Shown: positions 1 through 7,299 of the stretch, piece by piece
Position numbering within the stretch: position 1 is the first letter of the stretch
Layout of the letters: every line of letters starts with the position of its first letter
Assembly: GCA_036502345.1 (NCBI GenBank)
Contig: DASXYT010000198.1
Coordinates: forward strand, 1 to 7,492
DNA from: DATEPR01 sp036502345
GTDB lineage: Bacteria > Actinomycetota > Actinomycetes > Mycobacteriales > Pseudonocardiaceae
DNA length: 7,492 nucleotides
Direction of reading: 5' to 3'
The notes under the pieces: model-generated
Seen by the model: the letters and a program-made list of their open reading frames with translations, nothing else
Databases searched by the model: none
Told to the model about the DNA's origin: nothing
Translations under genes and position numbers: made by a program

Positions 1-1
1 C

Positions 2-907
2 AACAAGATCGCCTTCAAGGGCGGCTACTTCCCGGTCGAGCCCACCGACCAGAGCTCGGACCTGCGCGCCGCGATCGGCACCAACCTCACCAACGCCGGC
101 TTCGAGCTCGAGAAGCTGCACCACGAGGTGGGCACCGGCGGCCAAGCCGAGATCAACTACAAGTTCAACACGCTGCTGCACGCGGCCGACGACCTGCAGT
201 TGTTCAAGTACATCGTGAAGAACACCGCGTGGCAGGCCGGCAAGACGGCGACGTTCATGCCCAAGCCGCTGTTCGGTGACAACGGCTCCGGCATGCACTG
301 CCACCAGTCGCTGTGGAAGGAAGGCGCGCCGCTGTTCTACGACGAGTCCGGCTACGCGGGCCTGTCCGACCTGGCGCGGCACTACATCGGCGGCATCCTG
401 CACCACGCCCCGAGCCTGCTGGCCTTCACCAACCCGACGGTCAACTCCTACCACCGGCTGGTGCCCGGCTTCGAGGCCCCGGTCAGCCTGGTCTACTCGC
501 AGCGCAACCGCTCGGCGTGCGTCCGCATCCCGATCACCGGCGCGAACCCGAAGGCCAAGCGGCTGGAGTTCCGCTGCCCCGACTCGTCGGGCAACCCGTA
601 CCTGGCCTTCTCGGCGATGCTGATGGCCGGCCTGGACGGCATCAAGAACAAGATCGAGCCGCCGACGCCGGTGGACAAGGACCTCTACGAGCTGCCCCCA
701 GAGGAGGCCAAGGAGGTCAAGACCGTCCCGGCATCGCTGGGCGAGGTGCTGGACAACCTCGAGGCCGACCACGACTTCCTGCTCGAGGGCGGCGTGTTCA
801 CCCCGGACGTGATCTCCACCTGGATCGCGATCAAGCGGGACACCGAGATCGACCCCCTGCGCCTGCGCCCGCACCCGTACGAGTTCGCGCTCTACTACGA
901 CGTGTGA
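2..907 (+). CDS. glnA: Type I glutamine synthetase, C-terminal part (5' truncated by window edge)
   Basis: This enzyme makes glutamine from glutamate, ammonia and ATP in the cytoplasm and works as a dodecamer. The reading frame is open from base 2, giving 301 visible codons before TGA at 905-907. The full protein is usually about 475 residues, so roughly 175 N-terminal residues lie outside the window. The GTG at 128 is an internal valine (HHEVGTGGQAEINY), not a start. Visible family motifs are GGQAEINYKFNTLLHAADD (metal and glutamate site), the ATP-binding stretch KPLFGDNGSGMHCHQSLW, NPTVNSYHRLVPG, RNRSACVRIP and LEFRCPDSSGNPYLAF. The adenylylation tyrosine is in DKDLYELPPEE (codon 686-688), and the C-terminus is HPYEFALYYDV. 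The tyrosine and the actinobacterial motif spelling point to the glnA1 (GSI-beta) form, regulated by GlnE encoded on the opposite strand. The promoter and N-terminus cannot be judged here. Confidence 0.97.
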   Translation, partial: NKIAFKGGYFPVEPTDQSSDLRAAIGTNLTNAGFELEKLHHEVGTGGQAEINYKFNTLLHAADDLQLFKYIVKNTAWQAGKTATFMPKPLFGDNGSGMHCHQSLWKEGAPLFYDESGYAGLSDLARHYIGGILHHAPSLLAFTNPTVNSYHRLVPGFEAPVSLVYSQRNRSACVRIPITGANPKAKRLEFRCPDSSGNPYLAFSAMLMAGLDGIKNKIEPPTPVDKDLYELPPEEAKEVKTVPASLGEVLDNLEADHDFLLEGGVFTPDVISTWIAIKRDTEIDPLRLRPHPYEFALYYDV

Positions 908-922
908 GCCAGGCCCACTGAC

Positions 923-968
923 ACAGGCCGGCGGTCGAGGGAAAGCCCCGACCGCCGGCCTGTTTTTA
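923..968 (+). terminator. Rho-independent terminator of glnA
   Basis: A perfect 15-bp inverted repeat pairs 923-937 with 949-963. A further GGG/CCC pairing inside it leaves a four-base AAAG loop. On the plus strand the stem runs straight into five T (963-967), the standard intrinsic terminator form, starting 15 bases after the glnA stop. The same hairpin lies 11 bases past the ATPase stop on the minus strand, but there it is followed by GTGTCAGT rather than a T-run. It is therefore strong for glnA and only possibly useful for the opposing operon. Confidence 0.93.
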
Positions 969-974
969 TGTCTG

Positions 975-3296
975 TCACTGCTCCGGCGTGAGCAGCACGA
1001 ACACCGTGAGCACGGCCGCGCCTGCCACGCCGATGCCGAACGCGACCAGGTCGTTGACCGTGTTGGCGAAGCCCAGCGCGAAGAAGTGCCGGGTGAACGG
1101 AATCGCCACGGTCACCACGAACGCGAGCACCATCACCGCGACCAGCCCGGCCCGCCACCACGTGTACGGGCGGGCCACCAGCGCCAGCGCCCACACCGCC
1201 ACCAGGAACAGCGCCAGCGTCGCCGTGGACCGGTCGGCCGGCAGGCTGGTCGTGCCGCTCGACCTGGCCAGCCAGTACGCGGCGAACGTGGCCACGGCGC
1301 AGATCACGCCTGCCGGGATCGCGAACCGCAGCACCCTCGGCACGAAACCCGGTCGCGCCCGCCGGGTGTTCGGCGCGAGCGCCAGGAAGAAGCCCGGGAT
1401 GCCGATGGTGAGCGCACCGATCAGCGTCACGTGCCTGGGCAGGAACGGGAACGGCAGCCTCGCCACACCGACGGCCAGCGCCAGCACCACCGAGTAGAAC
1501 GTCTTGGTCAGGAACAGGTTCGCGACCCGCTCGATGTTGCCCAGCACCCGCCTGCCCTCGGCGACCACGCTGGGCAGCACGGCGAAATTGTCATCCAGCA
1601 GCACGATCCTGGCCACCGACCTGGTCGCGCCGCTGCCCGACCCCATGGCGACACCGAGATCGGCATCCTTGAGCGCCAGCACGTCGTTCACGCCGTCGCC
1701 GGTCATCGCGACCACGTGCCCCTTGGACCGCAGCGCCGCGACGAACGTGCGCTTCTGCTGCGGACCGACCCGCCCGAACACCGAACTGTGCTCCAGGATC
1801 TCGGCCAACTCGCCGACGTCGTCGGGCAGGTCCCGCGCGTCCACCGGCCGGTCGGCACCCGGCACGTGCAGCGCTCCCGCGACCGCGCCGACCGACGCCG
1901 CGTTGTCCCCGGAGATCACCTTCACCGCGACGCCCTGCTCGGCGAAGTACCGCAGGGTCTGCTCGGCGTCCGGCCGCAGCCGCTGGGCCAGCACCACCAG
2001 TGCCGTCGCGGTGACGTGCCCCAGTTGACCGGGTGCCGCGAGCCGGTCCGGGTCGACCTCGGCCAGCGCCAGCACCCGTGAGCCCAGCGCCGCGATGCGC
2101 TCGGCGTCGGCCCGGTGCGGATCGGCGGGCGCGAGCAACACGTCCGGTGCGCCGAGCACCCAACCGCCGTGCCCGTCGAACGCCGCCGCGCTCCACTTCC
2201 TGGCCGACGAGAACGGCACAGTCGCGACCGCTGCCCAGCTGGGCGGCTCCCCCACGTTCGACGCAATCGCTTGCAACGTGGGATTCGGCCGCGCCTCGGT
2301 GCCGACGAGCGCGGCCAGCACCTGTCGCGCGTCCGGCTCGTCGCCGACCAACACATGCAGTTCCGCGAGGTCCATCGCGGCGTCGGTGAGCGTGCCGGTC
2401 TTGTCCAGACACAGCACGTCGACCCTGGCCAGCACCTCGACGGCGGCCAACTCCTGCACCAGGCACCGCCGCCTGCTCAGCCGCAGCACGCCCACGGTGA
2501 ACGCGATGCTGGTCATCAGCACCAGGCCCTCCGGGATCATCGGCACGACACCGGCGACGCTGCCCACCATCGCGCTCGCGAAGTCCTGCCGGCTGGCCAG
2601 TTGGCTGATCACCAGCAGCACACCGACCGGGACGATCAACCACGTGATGTACCGCAGGAACTTGTCGATCCCGGACAGCAGCTCCGACCGGGTCACGGTG
2701 AACCGGCTCGCCTCGGCCACCAGCTCGGCGGCATAACCCTGCTGCCCGACCGCGGTGGCCCGCACCGCTGCCGAACCGGCGACCACGAAACTCCCCGACA
2801 GCACGGCGTCGTCCACTGCCTTGTGCACCGGGTCGGACTCGCCGGTCAGCAGCGACTCGTCGATCTCCACCTGATCGGTGACCAACACCTGACCGTCCAC
2901 CGGGACCCGATCGCCCGCGGCCAGCAGCACCACGTCGTCCAGCACCACCTCCTCGGGTGGCACCGACAGCTCACCGCCGTCCCTGCGAACCCGAACCGGC
3001 TCCTCACCGAGCACCGCCAACCGGTCCAGCACCCGCCGCGCACGCAGTTCCTGCACGATGCCGATCCCGCTGTTCACCACGACGATCAGCCCGAACAACG
3101 CGTCCGGCAGCTCTCCGAAGACCAGCACCAGCACGCACAACGCGATGATGATCGCGTTGAACCGGGTGAACAGGTTCGCCCGCAGGATCTCGCCGATCGG
3201 CCGACTCGTGCTTCTCGGGGTCCTGTTGCTCCGGCCGGTAGCGACCCGTTCGGCCACCTGCTCCGCGGTCAGCCCGGCAACGCCGACGTTCGCCAC
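975..3296 (-). CDS. P-type cation-transporting ATPase, CtpE-like (HAD-IC family)
   Basis: This is an integral membrane pump of 773 residues that uses ATP to move a cation through a phospho-aspartate intermediate. Domain order: two membrane helices (about residues 48-85), actuator domain with TGES at 151-154, helices 3-4 with PEGL at 255-258, phosphorylation site DKTGTLTD with Asp298, nucleotide-binding domain (SARKWS, LGAPDVLL), hinge TGDGVND at 532-538, then about six C-terminal helices. PEGL, with no CPC motif and no N-terminal metal-binding domain, argues against a heavy-metal P1B pump. The whole chain resembles mycobacterial CtpE, reported as a calcium transporter; the ion here is not proven. 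The start is GTG at 3296, 15 bases after the glnE stop and with no Shine-Dalgarno. The upstream ATG at 3304 is out of frame. It is the last gene of the probable GNAT-glnE-ATPase operon and converges on glnA. Confidence 0.93.
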   Translation of the reverse strand: MANVGVAGLTAEQVAERVATGRSNRTPRSTSRPIGEILRANLFTRFNAIIIALCVLVLVFGELPDALFGLIVVVNSGIGIVQELRARRVLDRLAVLGEEPVRVRRDGGELSVPPEEVVLDDVVLLAAGDRVPVDGQVLVTDQVEIDESLLTGESDPVHKAVDDAVLSGSFVVAGSAAVRATAVGQQGYAAELVAEASRFTVTRSELLSGIDKFLRYITWLIVPVGVLLVISQLASRQDFASAMVGSVAGVVPMIPEGLVLMTSIAFTVGVLRLSRRRCLVQELAAVEVLARVDVLCLDKTGTLTDAAMDLAELHVLVGDEPDARQVLAALVGTEARPNPTLQAIASNVGEPPSWAAVATVPFSSARKWSAAAFDGHGGWVLGAPDVLLAPADPHRADAERIAALGSRVLALAEVDPDRLAAPGQLGHVTATALVVLAQRLRPDAEQTLRYFAEQGVAVKVISGDNAASVGAVAGALHVPGADRPVDARDLPDDVGELAEILEHSSVFGRVGPQQKRTFVAALRSKGHVVAMTGDGVNDVLALKDADLGVAMGSGSGATRSVARIVLLDDNFAVLPSVVAEGRRVLGNIERVANLFLTKTFYSVVLALAVGVARLPFPFLPRHVTLIGALTIGIPGFFLALAPNTRRARPGFVPRVLRFAIPAGVICAVATFAAYWLARSSGTTSLPADRSTATLALFLVAVWALALVARPYTWWRAGLVAVMVLAFVVTVAIPFTRHFFALGFANTVNDLVAFGIGVAGAAVLTVFVLLTPEQ

Positions 3297-3318
3297 GCGA
3301 CCATTCGTACGCTATTCG
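3297..3318 (-). repeat. Short direct repeat across the glnE/ATPase junction
   Basis: On the minus strand TACGAAT occurs twice with a four-base spacer, covering the last glnE codons, its TAG stop and the short gap (ATTCGTA at 3303-3309 and 3314-3320 on the plus strand, so the element reaches slightly beyond the interval given). No purine-rich ribosome-binding sequence is visible in the gap. The repeat may be chance or a small slippage duplication that set the present spacing between the genes. Confidence 0.4.
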
Positions 3319-6300
3319 TAGAAAACGCGCTCGATGACAGCTCGCGCCCGCCGCGTGGTGCGGCGGTACTCGTCCAGGAACCAGCCCGGCTCGGCAACAT
3401 CCTGACCGGTGACCGCGCTGGCCACGGCAGCCAACTCGCGGACCGTCGTCGGCAGTTGGTCGGATGCCTTGCCACGCACCAACATCGTCGCGTTGCGCGC
3501 CTTGGTCGCCAGCAGCCAGGCCGCGCTCAATGCCTCGCCGTCGGCAACGTCGAGCACGCCGGCACCCTCGGCCGCCTGGATCCCGGCCAACGTTGCCGTG
3601 GTGCGCAGCCCAGGCACCTCGTGCGCGTGTCGCAACTGGAGCAACTGCACCGTCCACTCGACATCCGCGAGGCCACCCCGGCCCAGCTTGGTGTGTGTCG
3701 TGGGATCGGCACCCCTGGGCAGTCGTTCACTGTCCACTCTGGCCTTGATCCTGCGGATCTCCCGGATCTGCGTCGCGTCAAGGCCGCCCGCCGGGTAGCG
3801 GACGGCGTCGATCGCCTCGATGAACGCGGCGCCGATCTCCGGATCGCCGGCCACCGGGCGGGCACGCAGCAACGCCTGCGCCTCCCACGGCTGGGACCAT
3901 TTCGTGTAGTACGCGATGTAGGAGTCCAGGGTGCGCACCAGCGGTCCCTGCCGGCCTTCCGGCCGCAGGTCGGCGTCCACCTGCAGCGGCGGGTCCTGAC
4001 TCGGCGAGCCCAACGCCTTCCGCAGCGCCTCGGCGACCGAACTCGCCCACTTCACGGCGTCCGCGTCCGGCACGCCGGGCTCCGGCTGACACACGAACAG
4101 CACGTCGGCGTCCGAGCCGTAGCCCAGTTCCGCGCCACCCAGCCTGCCCATCGCGATCACCGCGAGCCGGGCGGGCGGCGGGCCACCCGCGTCGACCTTC
4201 GCCCGCACCACGGCGGCCAACGCCGACCGCAGCACGGCGACCCACACACTGGACAACGCGACACACACCGACTGCTGCGGCAACAGTTGCAACAGGTCGG
4301 CGCTGGCCACCCTGAGCAGTTCGATCCTGCGCAGCGACCGCGCGGTGGTCACCGCCTGGCCGACGTCGGAGTGCCGACCGACAGCGGCGTCCAGTGACCG
4401 CGCCACCTCGGCGGGATCGCGGCCGGCCAACTGGTCGGTGTGCGCGAACAGGTGCAGCACCTCGGGTGCCCTGATCATCAGGTCCGGCACCAGTTTCGAC
4501 GTGCCGAGCAGATAGGCCAGCCGCTCGACGACGGCGCCCTCGTCCCGCAGCAGCCGCAGGTACCACGGTGTACTGGCCAGCGCCTCGGACAGCCGCCGAT
4601 AAGCCAGCAGCCCACCGTCCGGGTCGGCCGTGTCGCCAAGTAGGTCCAGCAGCACCGGCAGCAGCGTCGTCTGGATGGCGGCCCGGCGCGACACCCCGTC
4701 GGTGAGCGCCTCGATGTGCTTGAGCGCGCCGTCCGGCGCCGCGTAGCCAAGGGCCGCCAGCCGGGCGACGGCCTGCTTCGTGGTCAGCCGCAACGCCTCG
4801 GTCGGCACGCGGGCCACCGACTCCAGCAACGGCCGGTAGAACAGCTTCTCGTGCAGCCTGCGCACCCGGTTGGCGTGCCGGCGGAACTCGGTGAACAGGG
4901 CCTTGCCGGCGTCCCGCCCCCGGTTCGGCCGCACGCCCATCGAGCGGGCCAGCCAGTGCAGTGCGGCCTCGTCGTGCTCGTCCGGGAACAGGTGGGTGCG
5001 GCGCAGTCCGCGCAGTTGCAGCCGGTGCTCCACGGCCCGCAGGAAGCGGTACGACTCGCCGAGGTCCACGGCGTCGGTACGGCCGACGTAACCACCGGCA
5101 CCCAGTGCGGCCAACGCGTCGATGGTGGCGGGCAGGCGGAGCGCGCCATCGCTGCGGCCGTGCACGAGTTGCAGCAGTTGCACCGCGAACTCGACGTCGC
5201 GCAGGCCGCCCCTGCCCAGCTTCAACTCCCGGTCGACCAGTTCGGACGGGACGTGGTCCTCGACCCTGCGGCGCATCGCCTGCACGTCGACCACGAAGCC
5301 GTCCCGGTCGGCCGCCAACCACACCATCGGGCTGACCATGTCCAGATACGTCCTGCCGAGGGCGGGGTCACCCGCCACCGGCCGGACCTTGAGCAGGGCC
5401 TGGAACTCCCAGGTGCGAGCCCACCGCTGGTAGTAGGCGGTGTGCCCGTCGATGGTGCGGACCAGCGCGCCTGCCTTGCCCTCCGGCCGTAGCGCCGCAT
5501 CCACCTCGAACGCGGCCTCGCCTGCCACCCGCATCATGCCGGCGGCCAACCGGGTGGCCTTCGCGATGTCACCGTCACCGACGAACACGACGTCCACGTC
5601 ACTGACGTAGTTGAGCTCCCGACCGCCGCACTTGCCCATCGCGATGACGGCGAGCGAGCAGTCCAACGGCTCGTCGGCCGGGGTGCTGCCAGCCAGTTCC
5701 GCGGCGCTCACCGCGAGCGCGGCGCGCAGGGCGGCTTCGGCCAGTTCGCTCAGCGCGGACGCGACCATCTCGTAGGTCGGCTGCGGCAGGCTCGGTTCGA
5801 TCAGGTGGCCGAGATCCTCGGCGGCGATCTCCAGCAGCAGCCCCCGATAGCCCAGCCGAAGCGCCTTGATCGCCGCACTGCCGCGCAACGCCGCCCGCAT
5901 GCCGGTGGGTGTGCCCGCCGGACCTGCGGTGGGGTCGGCGCCGACGGCGGTCAGCAGCGACTCGGTGAACGCGCCCTTCAGGGTGAGCTGGCCGGCTCCC
6001 GTGCCGATCAGCCTGCGCCACTGTTCGGGTTGGGCGACCAGGAAATCGGCCAGCGCGGTGGACGTGCCCAGCACCGCACACAGTCGACCCCGCACACCAG
6101 GATCCATACGCAGTGCCTCGGCGATGTCCGGCCAACCGACCGGATCGGCCGCCCGCAACCTGTCCAGACCGCGCAGCGCGAGATCCGGGTCAGGGGTGCG
6201 GGACAACGCGGTCAGTACCGTCTCGCCGCCGTCGACCGGCCCGTTCGTCCCCCACCAGCCTGCCGCGCGCAGGTCGTGTTCGGCGCGCTCCTCGGTCAAT

Positions 6301-6344
6301 CCGAAGCGAGCCAACGCTGGCATGGAACGAGGGCGGTCGGTCAT
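3312..6344 (-). CDS. glnE: Bifunctional glutamine synthetase adenylyltransferase/deadenylase
   Basis: GlnE attaches AMP to a tyrosine of glutamine synthetase, lowering its activity when nitrogen is plentiful, and removes it by phosphorolysis when nitrogen is short. The protein has 1010 residues from the ATG at 6344 and shows the duplicated nucleotidyltransferase plan. The N-terminal deadenylase head has MGKCGGRELNYVSDVDVVF with Asp249 and Asp251, plus VDAALRPEG with Asp282. The C-terminal adenylylating head has MGRLGGAELGYGSDADVLF with Asp745 and Asp747, plus VDADLRPEG with Asp790. Both heads repeat the pattern LVRT-D-AYY-W-WE-QALL-RPVAGDP. Assigning which head does which follows the E. coli enzyme. 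The length fits actinobacterial GlnE (about 1000). The codon just before the chosen ATG is TTG (6347) and could also start; neither has a clear Shine-Dalgarno. The stop is TAG at 3312-3314. The gene lies 21 bases after the GNAT stop and 15 before the ATPase start. Confidence 0.97.
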   Translation of the reverse strand: MTDRPRSMPALARFGLTEERAEHDLRAAGWWGTNGPVDGGETVLTALSRTPDPDLALRGLDRLRAADPVGWPDIAEALRMDPGVRGRLCAVLGTSTALADFLVAQPEQWRRLIGTGAGQLTLKGAFTESLLTAVGADPTAGPAGTPTGMRAALRGSAAIKALRLGYRGLLLEIAAEDLGHLIEPSLPQPTYEMVASALSELAEAALRAALAVSAAELAGSTPADEPLDCSLAVIAMGKCGGRELNYVSDVDVVFVGDGDIAKATRLAAGMMRVAGEAAFEVDAALRPEGKAGALVRTIDGHTAYYQRWARTWEFQALLKVRPVAGDPALGRTYLDMVSPMVWLAADRDGFVVDVQAMRRRVEDHVPSELVDRELKLGRGGLRDVEFAVQLLQLVHGRSDGALRLPATIDALAALGAGGYVGRTDAVDLGESYRFLRAVEHRLQLRGLRRTHLFPDEHDEAALHWLARSMGVRPNRGRDAGKALFTEFRRHANRVRRLHEKLFYRPLLESVARVPTEALRLTTKQAVARLAALGYAAPDGALKHIEALTDGVSRRAAIQTTLLPVLLDLLGDTADPDGGLLAYRRLSEALASTPWYLRLLRDEGAVVERLAYLLGTSKLVPDLMIRAPEVLHLFAHTDQLAGRDPAEVARSLDAAVGRHSDVGQAVTTARSLRRIELLRVASADLLQLLPQQSVCVALSSVWVAVLRSALAAVVRAKVDAGGPPPARLAVIAMGRLGGAELGYGSDADVLFVCQPEPGVPDADAVKWASSVAEALRKALGSPSQDPPLQVDADLRPEGRQGPLVRTLDSYIAYYTKWSQPWEAQALLRARPVAGDPEIGAAFIEAIDAVRYPAGGLDATQIREIRRIKARVDSERLPRGADPTTHTKLGRGGLADVEWTVQLLQLRHAHEVPGLRTTATLAGIQAAEGAGVLDVADGEALSAAWLLATKARNATMLVRGKASDQLPTTVRELAAVASAVTGQDVAEPGWFLDEYRRTTRRARAVIERVFYE

Positions 6345-6365
6345 CAAGGCACACGGTAGTCGGAT

Positions 6366-7220
6366 CTACGTGAATCTCACGTCCAAGGCGTCGGCTACCG
6401 GTATGTAGCCGATCTGTTGGTAGATCGAGTTGGACACCGGATTGGCCAGATCGGTGAACAGCAGGACATGGTTGGCACGCTTGTCCAACGCCCACCGGCT
6501 GGCAGCCGCGGTGACGGCGGAGCCGTAGCCGTGACCGCGGCGCTCCGGCGGCGTGTAGACCGGACCGATCCTGGACATGCCACTGTTCGGTGAACTCACC
6601 GAGGCCATGGCCACCGCCCGACCGTCCACCTGCCAGATGATCTGACCGTTGCCGACCGCCATCGAGTCCTGGATCTGTCGGACGAGGTCATCGCGGTGCT
6701 GGCTGAACTGGAAGTGACCCACCTCGCTGATGAACGCCGCTCGCAGGTCGGCGAGCAGTTCGACATCCTTCGCGTCCGCGACGACCGCACTGCCCGGCAC
6801 GTCGACCGGTGGCTTCAGGTCGCCGAGTTGGTAGAGCCGCTGGTCCATCCGGTGCGCCAGTTCGACTCCGGTGCGGTCAGCCCACGCGGCCACGAACGCC
6901 TCGACCTCCGGGCGCATACCGCTGGCGCCCGTTGGCCGGACACCGGTCGCCGCCAGGTGGTCGGCCACGACCCCGACGGCGCGCACCGGCAGCGCACTCA
7001 CCGCCAGTGGGAACGGTGGCGTGCACAGTGCCGCGCCGATCAGCTGGTCGTCGACTTCGTGCACGGTGATGAGGATCGGCTTGTCGTCGCCGAACCGGCC
7101 GCCGATCAGCAGCCGGCTCAGCACGGTCAGGACCACTGTGTTGCGGACCGGGTCCGCGGTGAACAGTGCTCCTGCTGCCTGCCAGAACTCGCTGACGCCT
7201 GCGTGTGCGACGACCTTCAT
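6366..7220 (-). CDS. GNAT-family N-acetyltransferase
   Basis: This is a protein of 284 residues whose C-terminal half (about 170-284) is a GNAT fold, which moves an acetyl group from acetyl-CoA to an amine. The acetyl-CoA loop is seen as RRGHGYG at 227-233, preceded by the strand IGPVYTPPE. The usual C-terminal GNAT pattern LLFTDLANPVSNSIYQQIGY follows. The N-terminal half (about 1-165) has no motif I can name; it may be a degenerate second GNAT lobe, as in other two-lobed actinobacterial members. The substrate is unknown. The ATG at 7218-7220 is the first plausible start; GGG stands only three bases before it, too close for a convincing Shine-Dalgarno. It is probably the first gene of the operon with glnE and the ATPase, and begins about 80 bases after the rRNA terminator. 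A link to nitrogen control is only suggested by position. Confidence 0.88.
   Translation of the reverse strand: MKVVAHAGVSEFWQAAGALFTADPVRNTVVLTVLSRLLIGGRFGDDKPILITVHEVDDQLIGAALCTPPFPLAVSALPVRAVGVVADHLAATGVRPTGASGMRPEVEAFVAAWADRTGVELAHRMDQRLYQLGDLKPPVDVPGSAVVADAKDVELLADLRAAFISEVGHFQFSQHRDDLVRQIQDSMAVGNGQIIWQVDGRAVAMASVSSPNSGMSRIGPVYTPPERRGHGYGSAVTAAASRWALDKRANHVLLFTDLANPVSNSIYQQIGYIPVADALDVRFT
6368..6412 (-). promoter_or_regulatory. Tandem hairpins at the 3' end of the GNAT gene, before glnE
   Basis: Two perfect inverted repeats lie next to each other. In the first, 6391-6398 (TCGGCTAC) pairs with 6405-6412 (GTAGCCGA) around a six-base loop. In the second, 6368-6373 (ACGTGA) pairs with 6377-6382 (TCACGT) around a three-base loop and touches the GNAT stop codon at 6366-6368. 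No T-run follows on the minus strand, so an intrinsic terminator is unlikely. They could affect mRNA stability or processing, or the ratio of GNAT to glnE expression. The inverted repeats are seen directly; any function is inference. Both fall mostly inside coding sequence, so chance remains possible. Confidence 0.35.
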
Positions 7221-7299
7221 CGACCCAGGATGGCCAGCACAGTGGATGCGCGCGACTGGTTTTCGGCCAGCGGGGGCTCAGCGTCAGACCCCAGAAATG
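7221..7299 (-). other. Spacer between rRNA terminator and GNAT gene, no promoter recognised
   Basis: These 79 bases should hold the promoter and leader for the GNAT-glnE-ATPase operon if it has its own. On the minus strand I see no convincing TTGACA/TANNNT pair at normal spacing and no GTnAC-n6-GAAAC type GlnR box. The only GAAAA-containing stretch (near 7261-7266) has no matching half-site upstream. A promoter for an alternative sigma factor, or one lying inside the terminator region, cannot be ruled out by eye. Confidence 0.5.

Noticed and set aside
128..907. GTG at 128 as the start of a short glutamine synthetase
   Set aside because: The frame stays open and matches glutamine synthetase (KGGYFPV, DLRAAI, HHEV) back to the window edge, so this is an internal valine of a truncated gene.
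1591..2643. A 350-codon minus-strand frame inside the ATPase, and a similar 514-codon frame inside glnE (3778-5322)
   Set aside because: They are frame-shifted shadows of the real proteins, composed almost wholly of Arg, Gly and Ala, with no motifs.
2115..4397. A 760-codon open frame on the plus strand crossing the ATPase and glnE genes
   Set aside because: It runs antisense through two clear genes, is rich in Arg, His, Gln and Pro, matches no family, and is the expected mirror of G/C third-position bias in a high-GC genome.
7256..7270. Small hairpin CTGG-TTTTCGG-CCAG as a second terminator
   Set aside because: It has only four firm pairs, extended by wobble on the plus strand only, and no T-run follows on either strand.
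7280..7292. The 13 bases GGGGTCTGACGCT (minus strand) also occur near the origin of common cloning vectors
   Set aside because: The match stops after 13 bases and the surrounding sequence differs, so vector contamination or a plasmid origin is not supported; it is most likely coincidence.
7221..7299. Possible GlnR operator upstream of the GNAT-glnE operon
   Set aside because: Only a GAAAA stretch is present; the GTnAC half-site at the required spacing is missing.
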